Origin: AP-15 sp963787425
GTDB taxonomy: Bacteria > Pseudomonadota > Alphaproteobacteria > ATCC43930 > CGMCC-115725
Assembly (NCBI GenBank): GCA_963787425.1
Contig: CAWBCV010000007.1
Location: 372,001-436,000 of the forward strand
Length of the DNA: 64,000 nt
Reading direction: 5' to 3'
This document shows, piece after piece, positions 16,992 to 26,062 of the stretch. The position numbers and the translations under genes are program-made. The notes beneath the pieces are model-generated. The model was not told the DNA's origin and searched no databases. It was given only the letters and a program-made list of their open reading frames with translations. The first letter of the stretch is position 1; every line of letters starts with the position of its first letter.

Positions 16992-18170
16992 GTGCCGCTG
17001 TCGGGACTGCGCGTGATCGATCTGACCCGTATCCTCGCCGGGCCGTTCTGCTCGATGCTGCTCGGCGATATGGGCGCCGAGGTGATCAAGATCGAAACGC
17101 CCGGCGAGGGTGACCCGGTGCGCCGGCAGGGGGTGATCCGCGACGGGCTCAGCTGGTATTTCGCCGGGGCCAACCGCAATAAGCGCTCGCTGACCCTCAA
17201 CCTGAGGCATGAAGAAGGCCTTGAAGTGCTGGCTAAACTGATCGCCGGCAGCGATGTGCTGGTCGAGAATTTTCGGCCCGGAGTCCTCTCGCGCATCGGC
17301 TTCGGCAAGGAACGGCTCGACCTGCTGAATCCCGACCTCGTCTGCTGTCACATCACCGGCTTCGGCGACAGCGGGCCTTATCGCGACCGGCCCTCGTTCG
17401 ATTTTATCGCTCAGGCGATGAGCGGCTTCATGAGCGTGACCGGCGAGCCCGACGGCCCGCCATTGCGCGCCGGCCCGCCGATCGGCGATCTGGTCGCGGG
17501 ACTCTATGCGGCGCTCGGGGTGTGCGCGGCGCTGGTGCGGCGCGGGCGCACCGGGCGTGGCGACACAATCGGGTCCAGCCTCAACAACGCGATGATCAGC
17601 ATGCTCGGCTTTCTCGCCGCGAATTGCCTCGCTACCGGCGAGCAGCCAGCGCGCACCGGCAACGACCATGCGATCGTCTCGCCGTATGGCATGTTCCGCA
17701 CTGCCGACGGCGAGGTGGCGATCGCCCCGTCGAGCGAGGTGGTTTATTATCGGCTCCTCGACGCGATCGGCGTGCCCGAGTTGCGCAACCACCCGCAGTT
17801 TCGCAGCAACGACGACCGCGTCCGCAACCGCCAGGCAATGAGTGCAGCGATCGAGCAGCGGCTCGAGACGGCCGGCACCGAGTACTGGATCGAGAAACTC
17901 AACGCCGCTGGCGTGCCTTGCGACCGGGTGATGACGTTGCCGGAGGTCTTTGCGGATCCGCAGACCCGGGACCAGGAGATGGTCGTGGCCGCCGAGCACC
18001 CAGGACATGGAGCGGTCGAGATGCTCGGCTTTCCAATCAAATTCGGCGAGGCGCCATGCCGCATCCGCTGTCCCGCCCCCGACCTCGGCGCCGACACTGA
18101 TGCGGTGTTGCACGAACTCGGCTATTCGACCGAAGAGATCGCCGGGTTGCGCGGGAAGGGGGCCGTGTGA
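16992..18170 (+). CDS. CaiB/BaiF-family CoA-transferase
   Basis: A 392-residue family III CoA-transferase. Typical features are PLSGLRVIDLTRILAGPFCSMLLGDMGAEVIKIETPGEGDP near the N-terminus, then RNKRSLTLNL and the catalytic-Asp block PSFDFIAQAMSGFM. It moves CoA between carboxylic acids; the acid pair is not predictable. GTG 16992 is chosen because the family begins at this point and GGAGACCGGG just upstream can serve as RBS; the longer reading to 16908 would translate the REP palindrome. Its stop overlaps the next gene's GTG, indicating co-transcription. Confidence 0.9.
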   Translation: MPLSGLRVIDLTRILAGPFCSMLLGDMGAEVIKIETPGEGDPVRRQGVIRDGLSWYFAGANRNKRSLTLNLRHEEGLEVLAKLIAGSDVLVENFRPGVLSRIGFGKERLDLLNPDLVCCHITGFGDSGPYRDRPSFDFIAQAMSGFMSVTGEPDGPPLRAGPPIGDLVAGLYAALGVCAALVRRGRTGRGDTIGSSLNNAMISMLGFLAANCLATGEQPARTGNDHAIVSPYGMFRTADGEVAIAPSSEVVYYRLLDAIGVPELRNHPQFRSNDDRVRNRQAMSAAIEQRLETAGTEYWIEKLNAAGVPCDRVMTLPEVFADPQTRDQEMVVAAEHPGHGAVEMLGFPIKFGEAPCRIRCPAPDLGADTDAVLHELGYSTEEIAGLRGKGAV

Positions 18171-18739
18171 GCCGCATGCGTTACGGTATCGGCGGTCAGC
18201 TCGTGGCGTTCATCATTTCCTGCTCGCCCGCTCCGGACACCAGTTTCACCCTCGCCAGCGTAACGCCGGCTCCAGCCAGCATCGACGCCGCGCTGGCGGC
18301 AGTCACCGTCGAGCCGGCGAGCCGCGACCGAGCCGTTTACCCGTTGCCGCGCAGCCTGACCCCGCTGCTGCCGCTGTGGCAGGCGGCCCTGGAAGACGCG
18401 GTCAGGAGACAAGGCATCTTTCGTTTGGGCGCGGCGCGGCGGGTGTCGCTCGTCGTCAAGGTCATGGAATTCTCGCTCTCGGGAAACATCTTGTCGGTGT
18501 TCGCCCGCTACCAGCTGATCGATGACACCGCCGGCAACCCGCTCTTTAGCGCAGACATCATGAGCAATTTAGGATTGAGCGGTCTTGCAACCGGGGTGAC
18601 GAGCCTCGACGACCCGGCGATCGCGACACATAACCGAACGCAAGTCATCCGCGCGATTCAGGACAACATCACGCAGTTTCTCGACCAGCTCGCGGCATTT
18701 GCGCGACAGCCGCCCGGCGGCACAGCCCCCCGGCCCTGA
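18167..18739 (+). CDS. Small exported protein, possible lipoprotein, unknown function
   Basis: A 190-residue protein starting at GTG 18167 and overlapping the CoA-transferase stop. The N-terminus (GGQLVAFIISCSPAPD) resembles a short lipoprotein signal with Cys in an I-S-C context. The mature part is a mixed alpha/beta domain with VSLVVKVMEFSLSGNILSVFARYQLID, then a helix-rich end and a proline-rich tail. I do not recognise the family. A role as an outer-membrane or periplasmic accessory lipoprotein is possible. Confidence 0.6.
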   Translation: MSRMRYGIGGQLVAFIISCSPAPDTSFTLASVTPAPASIDAALAAVTVEPASRDRAVYPLPRSLTPLLPLWQAALEDAVRRQGIFRLGAARRVSLVVKVMEFSLSGNILSVFARYQLIDDTAGNPLFSADIMSNLGLSGLATGVTSLDDPAIATHNRTQVIRAIQDNITQFLDQLAAFARQPPGGTAPRP

Positions 18740-18925
18740 GCGCCGGCAAATCGAGGCACTCTATCAGGTACCCATTGTTGCGCGGACTCACGATGTATGT
18801 TAGGACCCGCGCCGGTTTGGCGGGGCGCTTTTGCGCAGGCGCATGTTGCCTGCCGCGATCCGATGACGGACGAGAATGGCTGCTGCGGGGCGTTTGCCTG
18901 AGCGGCCGATGAGGATGCGTTTCCA

Positions 18926-19486
18926 TTGGCTTCCGAGACCACAGGCGTTTCCGGCTTGGCTGCGCGTTACGCGGCGGCGTTATTTGATCTCGCCGACGAA
19001 CGCCGCATCCTCGACGAGGTGGCCTCGGACCTCCGGCAGCTCCGGGCGATGGTGCAGGCGAGCCCGGATCTGCTGCGGCTAATCCGCAGTCCAATTCTGT
19101 CGCGCGGCGAGCAATCCAAGGGGATCGAGGCCCTCGCCGAGGCCGCCGGCTTTTCTCCTCTGGTCAGGGATTTTCTCGCGGTCGTCGCCCGCAATCGGCG
19201 GTTGTTTGCGGTGCCCGCAATGATCGAGGCGTTTCTCGCGGAACTCGCGGCGCGCCGCGGCGAAGTGACGGCCGAGGTCACCGCGGCACAGGCGCTGAGC
19301 GAGGCTCAGCTCGCCGCGCTGAATGACCAGCTGCGCCGCAGCGTCGGCAGCCGCGTATCGATCGATGTTCAAGTCGACCCGGGGCTGATCGGCGGGCTCG
19401 TCGTCAAACTCGGCTCGCGCATGGTCGACGGATCGATTAAGAGCAAGCTGCAGCGGCTGCAGCTGGCGATGAAGAGCATCGCCTGA
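18926..19486 (+). CDS. atpH: ATP synthase F1 subunit delta
   Basis: A 186-residue peripheral-stalk subunit that joins F1 to the b subunits. The N-terminal six-helix domain begins ARYAAALFDLADE. The C-terminal signature VDPGLIGGLVVKLGSRMVDGSIKSKLQRL is intact. Start is TTG 18926 with no in-frame ATG nearby. It is the first gene of the five-gene F1 operon, and the ~190-base upstream gap should hold the operon promoter, though I could not pick a convincing one. Confidence 0.95.
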   Translation: MASETTGVSGLAARYAAALFDLADERRILDEVASDLRQLRAMVQASPDLLRLIRSPILSRGEQSKGIEALAEAAGFSPLVRDFLAVVARNRRLFAVPAMIEAFLAELAARRGEVTAEVTAAQALSEAQLAALNDQLRRSVGSRVSIDVQVDPGLIGGLVVKLGSRMVDGSIKSKLQRLQLAMKSIA

Positions 19487-19523
19487 TGGTTGTGCTGATT
19501 GAGATGCATGTGCCCAGGTCGTC

Positions 19524-19543
19524 ATTCCTGCGAAAGCAGGAAT
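19524..19543. repeat. REP palindrome in the atpH-atpA gap
   Basis: ATTCCTGC-gaaa-GCAGGAAT, preceded by CGTC, lies in the 183-base gap between atpH and atpA. It is the same family as the palindromes at 30573, 30625 and 50677. In the transcript it would form a strong 8-bp hairpin and may adjust the ratio of atpH to atpA expression. Confidence 0.7.
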
Positions 19544-19669
19544 TTAAAATTGGCAAGCTCTGGCGCCGCCGGCCCCCTGTTCAAGCCAGGAGCAGGCTCT
19601 GGCCTCCCGCTTGCGTGGGGGTGATGGTGCTTCCGAGGTTGTCCCAGACCGGTTTCTGAAAGGATTTTT

Positions 19670-21199
19670 ATGGAAATTCGCGCGGCGGAGATTTCGGCGA
19701 TCCTCAAGCAGCAGATCGCCAGTTTTGGCAGCGAGGCGGATGTCGCGGAGGTCGGTCAGGTATTGTCGATCGGCGACGGCATCGCCCGCGTCTACGGCCT
19801 CGACAAGGTTCAAGCCGGCGAGCTGGTCGAGTTCCCGAACGGCGAAAAGGGCTTGGCGCTCAATCTCGAGAGCGACAATGTCGGCGTCGTCGTGTTCGGC
19901 GACGACACGCACATCAGCGAGGGCGACACCGTCAAACGCACCAACGCCATTGTCGATGTGCCGGTCGGGCGCGGCCTCCTCGGCCGCGTCGTCGATGCGC
20001 TCGGCGAGCCGATCGACGGCAAGGGCCCGCTGACCGATGTCACCCGGGCGCGCGTCGAGGTCAAGGCGCCGGGCATCGTGCCGCGCCGCTCGGTGCACGA
20101 GCCGGTGCAGACCGGGCTCAAGGCCATCGACTCTTTGGTGCCGATCGGGCGCGGTCAGCGCGAATTGATCATTGGCGATCGTCAGACCGGCAAGACTGCG
20201 GTCGCTATCGACGCCGTCCTCAACCAAAAGCACAACAACAGCGGTGCCGACGAAAGGGTCAAGCTTTATTGTATCTACGTCGCTATCGGCCAGAAGCGCT
20301 CGACCGTCGCCCAGATTGTCAAGACATTGCAGGATTACGGCGCGCTGGAATACTCGATCGTCGTGGCGGCGACCGCCTCCGAGCCGGCGCCGCTGCAGTA
20401 CATCGCCCCTTATGCCGGGTGCGCGATGGGCGAATTCTTTCGCGACAACGGCATGCATGCACTGATCATCTACGACGATCTATCGAAACAGGCGGTGGCT
20501 TACCGCCAGATGTCGTTGCTGCTGCGCCGGCCGCCGGGACGTGAGGCTTATCCCGGCGATGTCTTCTACCTGCATTCCCGGCTGCTCGAACGCGCCGCGA
20601 AAATGAACGAGGACCACGGCGCCGGATCGCTGACCGCGCTGCCGATCGTCGAGACCCAGGCCGGCGATGTCTCGGCCTACATTCCGACCAATGTGATCTC
20701 TATCACCGACGGCCAGATCTTTCTCGAGACCGAACTGTTCTATCAAGGCGTTCGCCCGGCGATCAATGTCGGGCTTTCGGTCAGCCGCGTCGGTTCGGCG
20801 GCGCAGATCAAGGCGATGAAGCAGGTCGCCGGGCGCATCAAGCTCGAGCTGGCGCAGTACCGCGAGATGGCCGCCTTTTCGCAATTCGCTTCCGATCTCG
20901 ATGCATCGACGCAGCGCTTGCTGGCGCGCGGCAGCCGACTGACCGAGATGCTGAAGCAGCCGCAATTCTCGCCGGTTCCGGTGGAGGAGCAAGTCGTGTC
21001 GATTTTTGCCGGCACTCGCGGCTATCTAGACACGATCGCAGTGTCGGATGTCGGCCGGTTCGAATCTTCGATGGTGCGCGAATTGCGTTCCACGCACTCC
21101 GAACTGCTGCAGGCTATCCGTACCGAGCAGGAGATATCGCCGACGGTCGAGAAGGCGCTGAGCGAGTTCCTCGACGCGTTCGTCAAAACCTTCGCCTGA
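19670..21199 (+). CDS. atpA: ATP synthase F1 subunit alpha
   Basis: A 509-residue non-catalytic nucleotide-binding subunit of F1. It starts MEIRAAEISAILKQQI, as alphaproteobacterial AtpA does, and has the Walker A motif GDRQTGKTAVAID and the family signature PAINVGLSVSRVGSAAQ. Length is normal. ATG 19670 follows an AAGGA ribosome site. The frame is intact throughout. Confidence 0.97.
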   Translation: MEIRAAEISAILKQQIASFGSEADVAEVGQVLSIGDGIARVYGLDKVQAGELVEFPNGEKGLALNLESDNVGVVVFGDDTHISEGDTVKRTNAIVDVPVGRGLLGRVVDALGEPIDGKGPLTDVTRARVEVKAPGIVPRRSVHEPVQTGLKAIDSLVPIGRGQRELIIGDRQTGKTAVAIDAVLNQKHNNSGADERVKLYCIYVAIGQKRSTVAQIVKTLQDYGALEYSIVVAATASEPAPLQYIAPYAGCAMGEFFRDNGMHALIIYDDLSKQAVAYRQMSLLLRRPPGREAYPGDVFYLHSRLLERAAKMNEDHGAGSLTALPIVETQAGDVSAYIPTNVISITDGQIFLETELFYQGVRPAINVGLSVSRVGSAAQIKAMKQVAGRIKLELAQYREMAAFSQFASDLDASTQRLLARGSRLTEMLKQPQFSPVPVEEQVVSIFAGTRGYLDTIAVSDVGRFESSMVRELRSTHSELLQAIRTEQEISPTVEKALSEFLDAFVKTFA

Positions 21200-21220
21200 T
21201 CCGAGCCCGAGCCGAGCGAG

Positions 21221-22111
21221 ATGCCGAGCCTAAAAGACCTGCGGTTGCGCATCCGCAGCGTCAGGTCGACACAAAAGATCACCTCCGCAATGAAGATGGT
21301 GGCCGCTTCGCGGCTGCGTCGCGCGCAGGAGCAGGCCGAAGCGGCTCGCCCCTATGCGCAGCGCATGGAGCGTGTGCTCGGCTCGCTGGCGGGCCGCATG
21401 ACCGGCTTTCCCGGCGCGCCGCCGCTGCTCGTCGGCACCGGCAAAGAGGAAACGCATCTGATCATCGTTGCGACCTCGGATCGCGGTCTGGCGGGCGGCT
21501 TCAACGCCTCGATCCTGCGCGAGGCGCGGCGCCAAATTCGTGAGATCGAGGCGGCGGGCAAAAAGGTCTTGCTGTTGATCATTGGCCGCAAGGGCCGCGA
21601 CGGGCTGCGCCGTGACTACGGCGGCCTGATCCGCGACAGCCTGACCGAAGTCGGCCGGCGACGCCTCTCCTTCGACGAGGCCCGCGACATTGCCGAGCGC
21701 GTTCTGGTGCTTTACCAGGCCGGCGGGTTCGATCTCTGCACGATCATTTACAACCGTTTCCGCTCTGCGATGACGCAGATCGTCACGGTTCAGCAGCTGA
21801 TCCCCTTTGCCGGAGCGCAAACCGGCTCAGAGGAGGAAGTGGGCGTGCGCGCCGGTGCGGTTTACGAGTTCGAGCCGTCGGAGGAAGAAATCCTTGACGA
21901 ACTGCTGCCCAAGAACCTGGCGGTCCAGATGTTTACGGCGCTGCTCGAAAATGCGGCGAGCGAGCAAGGCGCGCGCATGACCGCGATGGACAACGCCACC
22001 CGCAATGCCGGCGAGATGATCGACCGCCTCACCCTCAACTACAACCGCACGCGCCAAGCCGTGATCACCAAGGAGCTGATCGAGATCATCTCCGGGGCCG
22101 AGGCGCTGTAA
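21221..22111 (+). CDS. atpG: ATP synthase F1 subunit gamma
   Basis: A 296-residue central rotor shaft. The N-terminal helix MPSLKDLRLRIRSVRSTQKITSAMKMVA and the C-terminal helix with MTAMDNATRNAGEMI...YNRTRQAVITKELIEIISGAEAL are the conserved pair forming the coiled coil. ATSDRGLAGGFN marks the central Rossmann-like domain. It begins 21 bases after atpA. Confidence 0.96.
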   Translation: MPSLKDLRLRIRSVRSTQKITSAMKMVAASRLRRAQEQAEAARPYAQRMERVLGSLAGRMTGFPGAPPLLVGTGKEETHLIIVATSDRGLAGGFNASILREARRQIREIEAAGKKVLLLIIGRKGRDGLRRDYGGLIRDSLTEVGRRRLSFDEARDIAERVLVLYQAGGFDLCTIIYNRFRSAMTQIVTVQQLIPFAGAQTGSEEEVGVRAGAVYEFEPSEEEILDELLPKNLAVQMFTALLENAASEQGARMTAMDNATRNAGEMIDRLTLNYNRTRQAVITKELIEIISGAEAL

Positions 22112-22136
22112 CCATCCGCATGGGATTTTGTAAAGC

Positions 22137-23562
22137 ATGGCAAGGAATTCTATCGGCACCGTAACGCAGGTCATCGGCGCTGTCGTCGATGTGCATTTCG
22201 ACGGCGAGCTGCCGTCAATCTTGAGCGCACTGGAGCTCAAGGACAGCGGCCGGACACTGGTGCTCGAAGTGGCGCAGCAGCTCGGCGAAAATGTCGTGCG
22301 CACGATCGCGATGGACACAACGGATGGGCTGGTGCGGGGCGCCGAGGTCGATCGACACCGGTGGTCCGATCACGATGCCGGTCGGTCCGGAAACGCTGGG
22401 CCGGATTCTCAATGTTATCGGCGAACCGGTCGACGAACGCGGCCCGGTGGTGACGAAACAGCGATCACCGATCCATAAATCGGCGCCGGAATTTGTCGAT
22501 CAGTCGACCGAAGCTGAAATCCTAGTCACCGGGATCAAGGTCGTCGATCTGCTGACGCCTTACGCGAAAGGCGGCAAGATCGGGCTGTTCGGCGGCGCCG
22601 GGGTCGGCAAGACCGTCATCATCATGGAGCTGATCAACAACATCGCTAAAGCGCATGGCGGCTACTCGGTCTTTGCCGGCGTCGGCGAGCGCACCCGCGA
22701 GGGCAACGACCTCTATCACGAGATGATGGAATCGGGGGTCATCAACATCGACGGACCGGGCTCCAAGGCGGCGCTCGTCTACGGCCAGATGAACGAACCA
22801 CCGGGGGCGCGTGCCCGCGTCGGCCTGTCCGGCCTCACCCTCGCGGAGTATTTCCGCGACGAGGAAGGCCAGGACGTGCTGTTCTTCGTCGACAACATCT
22901 TCCGTTTCACACAGGCGGGCTCCGAAGTCTCGGCGCTGCTCGGCCGCATCCCGTCGGCGGTCGGCTACCAGCCGACATTGGCGACCGATCTGGGGACCCT
23001 CGAAGAGCGCATCACCAGCACGAAGAAAGGCTCGATCACCTCGGTGCAGGCGATCTATGTTCCGGCAGACGATCTGACCGATCCGGCGCCCGCCACGACC
23101 TTCTCCCACCTCGACGCGACCACTGTGCTGTCGCGGCAGATCGCCGAGCTCGGCATCTATCCGGCGGTCGACCCGCTCGATTCGACCTCCCGGTTGCTCG
23201 ACCCGCGGGTCATCGGCGACGACCACTATCAGGTGGCGCGCGATGTCCAGCGCGTGTTGCAAACCTATAAATCGCTGCAGGACATCATCGCGATCCTCGG
23301 CATGGACGAGCTCTCCGAAGAAGACCGGCTGACCGTCGCCCGGGCCCGCAAGATCCAGCGTTTTCTTTCCCAGCCCTTTCACGTCGCCGAGGTGTTCACC
23401 GGCACCCCCGGCGTCCTCGTCAGCCTCGAAGACACCATCAAGGGGTTCAAAGGCATCGTCGCGGGCGACCACGACGACATGCCGGAAAGCGCCTTTTACA
23501 TGGTCGGCACGATCGACGAAGCAGTCGCCAAGGCCCGCAAGATGGCGGCCGAGGCGGCCTGA
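22137..23562 (+). CDS. atpD: ATP synthase F1 subunit beta, one-base frameshift
   Basis: Catalytic F1 subunit. The first 71 codons (MARNSIGTVTQVIGAVVDVHF...DGLVRGAEV) are in one frame. An extra G at 22350 then shifts the reading, and the rest (IDTGGPITMPVGPETLGRILNVIGEPVDERGPV to the end) continues in the next frame. Removing that base gives 474 residues, the normal length, with Walker A GGAGVGKTVIIMEL, the catalytic-Glu segment GVGERTREGNDLYHEM, and FVDNIFRFTQAGSEVSALLGR. As the gene is essential and the only copy seen, a base-calling error is the best explanation. Confidence 0.95.
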
Positions 23563-23579
23563 GCCGGATCGTTCCGTCA

Positions 23580-24032
23580 ATGGCCGAGCGCGTACAGTTC
23601 GAGCTGGTGACCCCCGAGCGCCTGTTGCTCTCGGAAATGGTCGAGATGGTCGTGGTCCCCGGCACCGAGGGCAATTTCGGCGTGCTTCCGGGCCATGCAC
23701 CGCTGATTTCCTCGATCCGTCCCGGAACGATCGATGTTTACGAGGGTCAAACCGTGACGCGGCGCATCTTCGTCGTCAGCGGCATCGCTGAGGTGACGCC
23801 GGAGCGCTGCACCGTGCTCGCTGACGAGGCGCTGCCGCCGGACGAACTCGACCGCGGTGCGATCGAGGCGGAACTGCAGACGGTCGAGGGCAATCTTCCA
23901 AGCCTGCGCGAACAGGTTGCACGTGCTACCGGCTCCGAACGCGACGCCCTGCTCGTCGAACTCCGGCGCATGGAGCGCCAACAGAACATTCTTCAAGCCG
24001 AGCTTCAGGCGCTCGCCGAAATCACGCGTTAA
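23580..24032 (+). CDS. atpC: ATP synthase F1 subunit epsilon
   Basis: A 150-residue F1 epsilon. The N-terminal beta-sandwich reads MAERVQFELVTPERLLLSEMVEMVVVPGTEGNFGVLPGHAPLIS, with the GxLxGHAP signature in variant form. A helical C-terminal pair follows. It begins 17 bases after atpD and ends the operon. F0 genes are not here, as is usual in alphaproteobacteria where they form a separate operon. Confidence 0.95.
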   Translation: MAERVQFELVTPERLLLSEMVEMVVVPGTEGNFGVLPGHAPLISSIRPGTIDVYEGQTVTRRIFVVSGIAEVTPERCTVLADEALPPDELDRGAIEAELQTVEGNLPSLREQVARATGSERDALLVELRRMERQQNILQAELQALAEITR

Positions 24033-24150
24033 GAACTCGTTCCGGCTTTATCGCCGGGGCCGCGGTCGCAATCTCTTCAAATGCGCGATGCCCCGCGCCG
24101 TGATGCCGGGCAGCGCCCATGGGGGGTTTCGCATACTGCGCTGGAGGCGG

Positions 24151-24537
24151 TTACGGGGTCGGCAGGCATGCGCCCAAGCTTCGCGCCGCGAGGGCTGCCT
24201 GGGGTGGGTCGCGACGCGCTCCGGTCCGTCGTTTTCCGGTCGCCAAGGTCAGCGCGCACAGCAGGTCCGGTGCGGCGGCGACGCGCGGTGTCATCGGCGA
24301 CCCCAGCTCGAACAGCTTCTGCAATGTGGTAATAATCGAGGCATGGTCGAACGGGAAGTTCGGCTCTCCGGCAGCCTTTTTGGGCAGGCCGAACATGTTA
24401 AACCCCGGACAATGCAGGAAGATCCGGTCCACTATCGCGAGCGCATCTACGTACTTTTCAAGCTCTTTCTGCAGCTCAGCGGCGCAGTTGACGTTGACGC
24501 CAGCCGTCGGCTCGCGCACGGTCTCTCCGGTCCTTAC
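24151..24537 (-). pseudogene. C-terminal relic of a phosphoesterase (phospholipase C family)
   Basis: On the minus strand the segment HCPGFNMFGLPKKAAGEPNFP, followed by FDHASIITTLQKLFELGSPMTPRVAAAPDLLCALTL, matches the C-terminal end of bacterial phosphoesterases, where the histidine in FDHxSII helps bind metal. Upstream of ~24537 the frame loses similarity and runs into glgC on the opposite strand. Only ~130 residues of a much longer enzyme remain, so this is probably a truncated relic. Confidence 0.5.
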
Positions 24538-24562
24538 CCACCGCCGCAGAAGGGTCGCGGAA

Positions 24563-25828
24563 ATGCTGTCGAGCGCTCGCATCCAACAAAGACTGGCGCA
24601 GCGGTCAATCGCCCTGGTGCTCGCCGGCGGTCGTGGCAGTAGGCTCAAGCAATTGACCGACCGGCGTGCCAAGCCAGCCGTATTTTTCGGCGGCAAGTTT
24701 CGGATCATCGATTTCGCATTGTCGAATTGCATCAATTCGGGGGTGCGTCGCATCGGCATCTTGAGCCAATACAAGGCCCACAGTCTGCTGCGCCACCTGC
24801 AGATGGGCTGGTCTTTTCTGCGCCCGGAGATGAACGAGTTCCTCGACCTTCTGCCGGCGCAGCAGCGCCTGGACGAGGCGACCTGGTATCGTGGGACGGC
24901 GGACGCCGTATACCAGAACTTTGACATTTTCCGCGCTGCCGGGCCGGAATACTTCATTGTCCTGGCAGGGGATCATATTTATAAGATGGATTACTCGAAC
25001 ATGCTCGCCGATCACATCGACAAAGGCGCCGATTGCACTGTCGCGTGCGTCGAGGTGCCCATCGAGCAGGCTTCCGATTTCGGGATCATGGCGGTCGATG
25101 CTTCAATGGCGATCACCGACTTCCTGGAAAAGCCCAAAAACTCGCCCGCAATGGCGGGCAAACCCGACCGCGCGCTCGCCAGCATGGGCGTCTACGTCTT
25201 TACCGCCGAGTTCCTTTATGCCGAGCTCGAACGCGATCACCGGCATGCGGAATCGAACCACGATTTCGGCAACGACGTCATCCCGAACCTCGTCAGCCGC
25301 GGCCTCGCGGTCGCCCATTCCTTCGAGGAGAGTTGCGTCAAGACGACACCGGAAGCCGAGGCTTATTGGCGCGACGTTGGCACAGTCGACGCGTATTGGG
25401 CAGCAAACCTCGATCTCGTCATGCCGACCCCTTCGCTCGACATCTACGACCCGAACTGGCCGATCTGGACATATCAGCAGCAGTTGCCGCCGGCCAAATT
25501 CGTGTTCGATGACGACGACCGGCGCGGCATGGCAGTGGATTCGATGGTTTCCGGCGGCTGCATCATTTCGGGCGCTACGGTCCGCCGTTCTCTCTTGTTT
25601 TCGAACTGCCGCGTAAACTCATACGTCCAGACCTGCGAAGCAGTGCTGCTCCCGGACGTCCTCGTCGGGCGCCACGCTCGGCTGAACAAGGTGGTCGTCG
25701 ATCGCGGTTGCCGGATCAAGGAAGGGTTGGTGATCGGCGAAGATCCGGAGCTGGACGAGAAGCGGTTCTACCGCAGCGAGGGCGGGGTGACCTTGGTCAG
25801 CGCCGATATGCTCGCCGCCCTCGACTGA
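24563..25828 (+). CDS. glgC: Glucose-1-phosphate adenylyltransferase
   Basis: A 421-residue ADP-glucose pyrophosphorylase, the committed enzyme of glycogen synthesis (glucose-1-P + ATP to ADP-glucose + PPi). The pyrophosphorylase motif LVLAGGRGSRLKQLTDRRAKPAV, the fold element FRIIDFALSNCINSG, YRGTADAVYQN, VLAGDHIYKMDYS and the substrate Lys in FLEKPKN are all present. A left-handed beta-helix (MVSGGCIISGATVRRSLLFS) forms the C-terminus. ATG 24563 is chosen over the longer frame to 24119 because upstream residues are antisense to the phosphoesterase relic. No other glg genes are in the window. Confidence 0.95.
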   Translation: MLSSARIQQRLAQRSIALVLAGGRGSRLKQLTDRRAKPAVFFGGKFRIIDFALSNCINSGVRRIGILSQYKAHSLLRHLQMGWSFLRPEMNEFLDLLPAQQRLDEATWYRGTADAVYQNFDIFRAAGPEYFIVLAGDHIYKMDYSNMLADHIDKGADCTVACVEVPIEQASDFGIMAVDASMAITDFLEKPKNSPAMAGKPDRALASMGVYVFTAEFLYAELERDHRHAESNHDFGNDVIPNLVSRGLAVAHSFEESCVKTTPEAEAYWRDVGTVDAYWAANLDLVMPTPSLDIYDPNWPIWTYQQQLPPAKFVFDDDDRRGMAVDSMVSGGCIISGATVRRSLLFSNCRVNSYVQTCEAVLLPDVLVGRHARLNKVVVDRGCRIKEGLVIGEDPELDEKRFYRSEGGVTLVSADMLAALD

Positions 25829-25838
25829 CGGACCCAGG

Positions 25839-26062
25839 GACAGGATCAAGCCTCAGGAATCAAGCCCCAGGAATCAAGCCCCAGGAATCAAGCCCCAGGA
25901 ATCAAGCCCCAGGGATCAAGCCCCAGGGATCAAGCCCCAGGGATCAAGCCCCAGGGATCAAGCCCCAGGGATCAAGCCCCAGGGATCAAGCCCCAGGGAT
26001 CAAGCCCCAGGGATCAAGCCCCAGGGATCAAGCCTCAGGGTTCGAGCCTCAGGGTTCGAGCC
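25839..26062. repeat. 14-bp tandem repeat array (minisatellite)
   Basis: About 16 head-to-tail copies of a 14-bp unit fill the glgC-ftsY gap. Four copies of CAGGAATCAAGCCC come first, then nine of CAGGGATCAAGCCC, then two diverged CAGGGTTCGAGCCT-type copies that enter the last codons of ftsY (convergent with glgC). On the ftsY strand the units resemble repeats of its final codons and stop (GGCTCGAACCCTGA). The array probably grew by slippage from the gene end. Copy number should vary between strains. Confidence 0.9.

Noticed and set aside
16941..18113. A 390-codon minus-strand frame opposite the CoA-transferase.
   Set aside because: It is antisense to a conserved enzyme and has shadow-type composition.
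25839..26062. Short direct repeats that could suggest a CRISPR array.
   Set aside because: Units follow each other without spacers and no cas genes are near. It is a simple tandem repeat.
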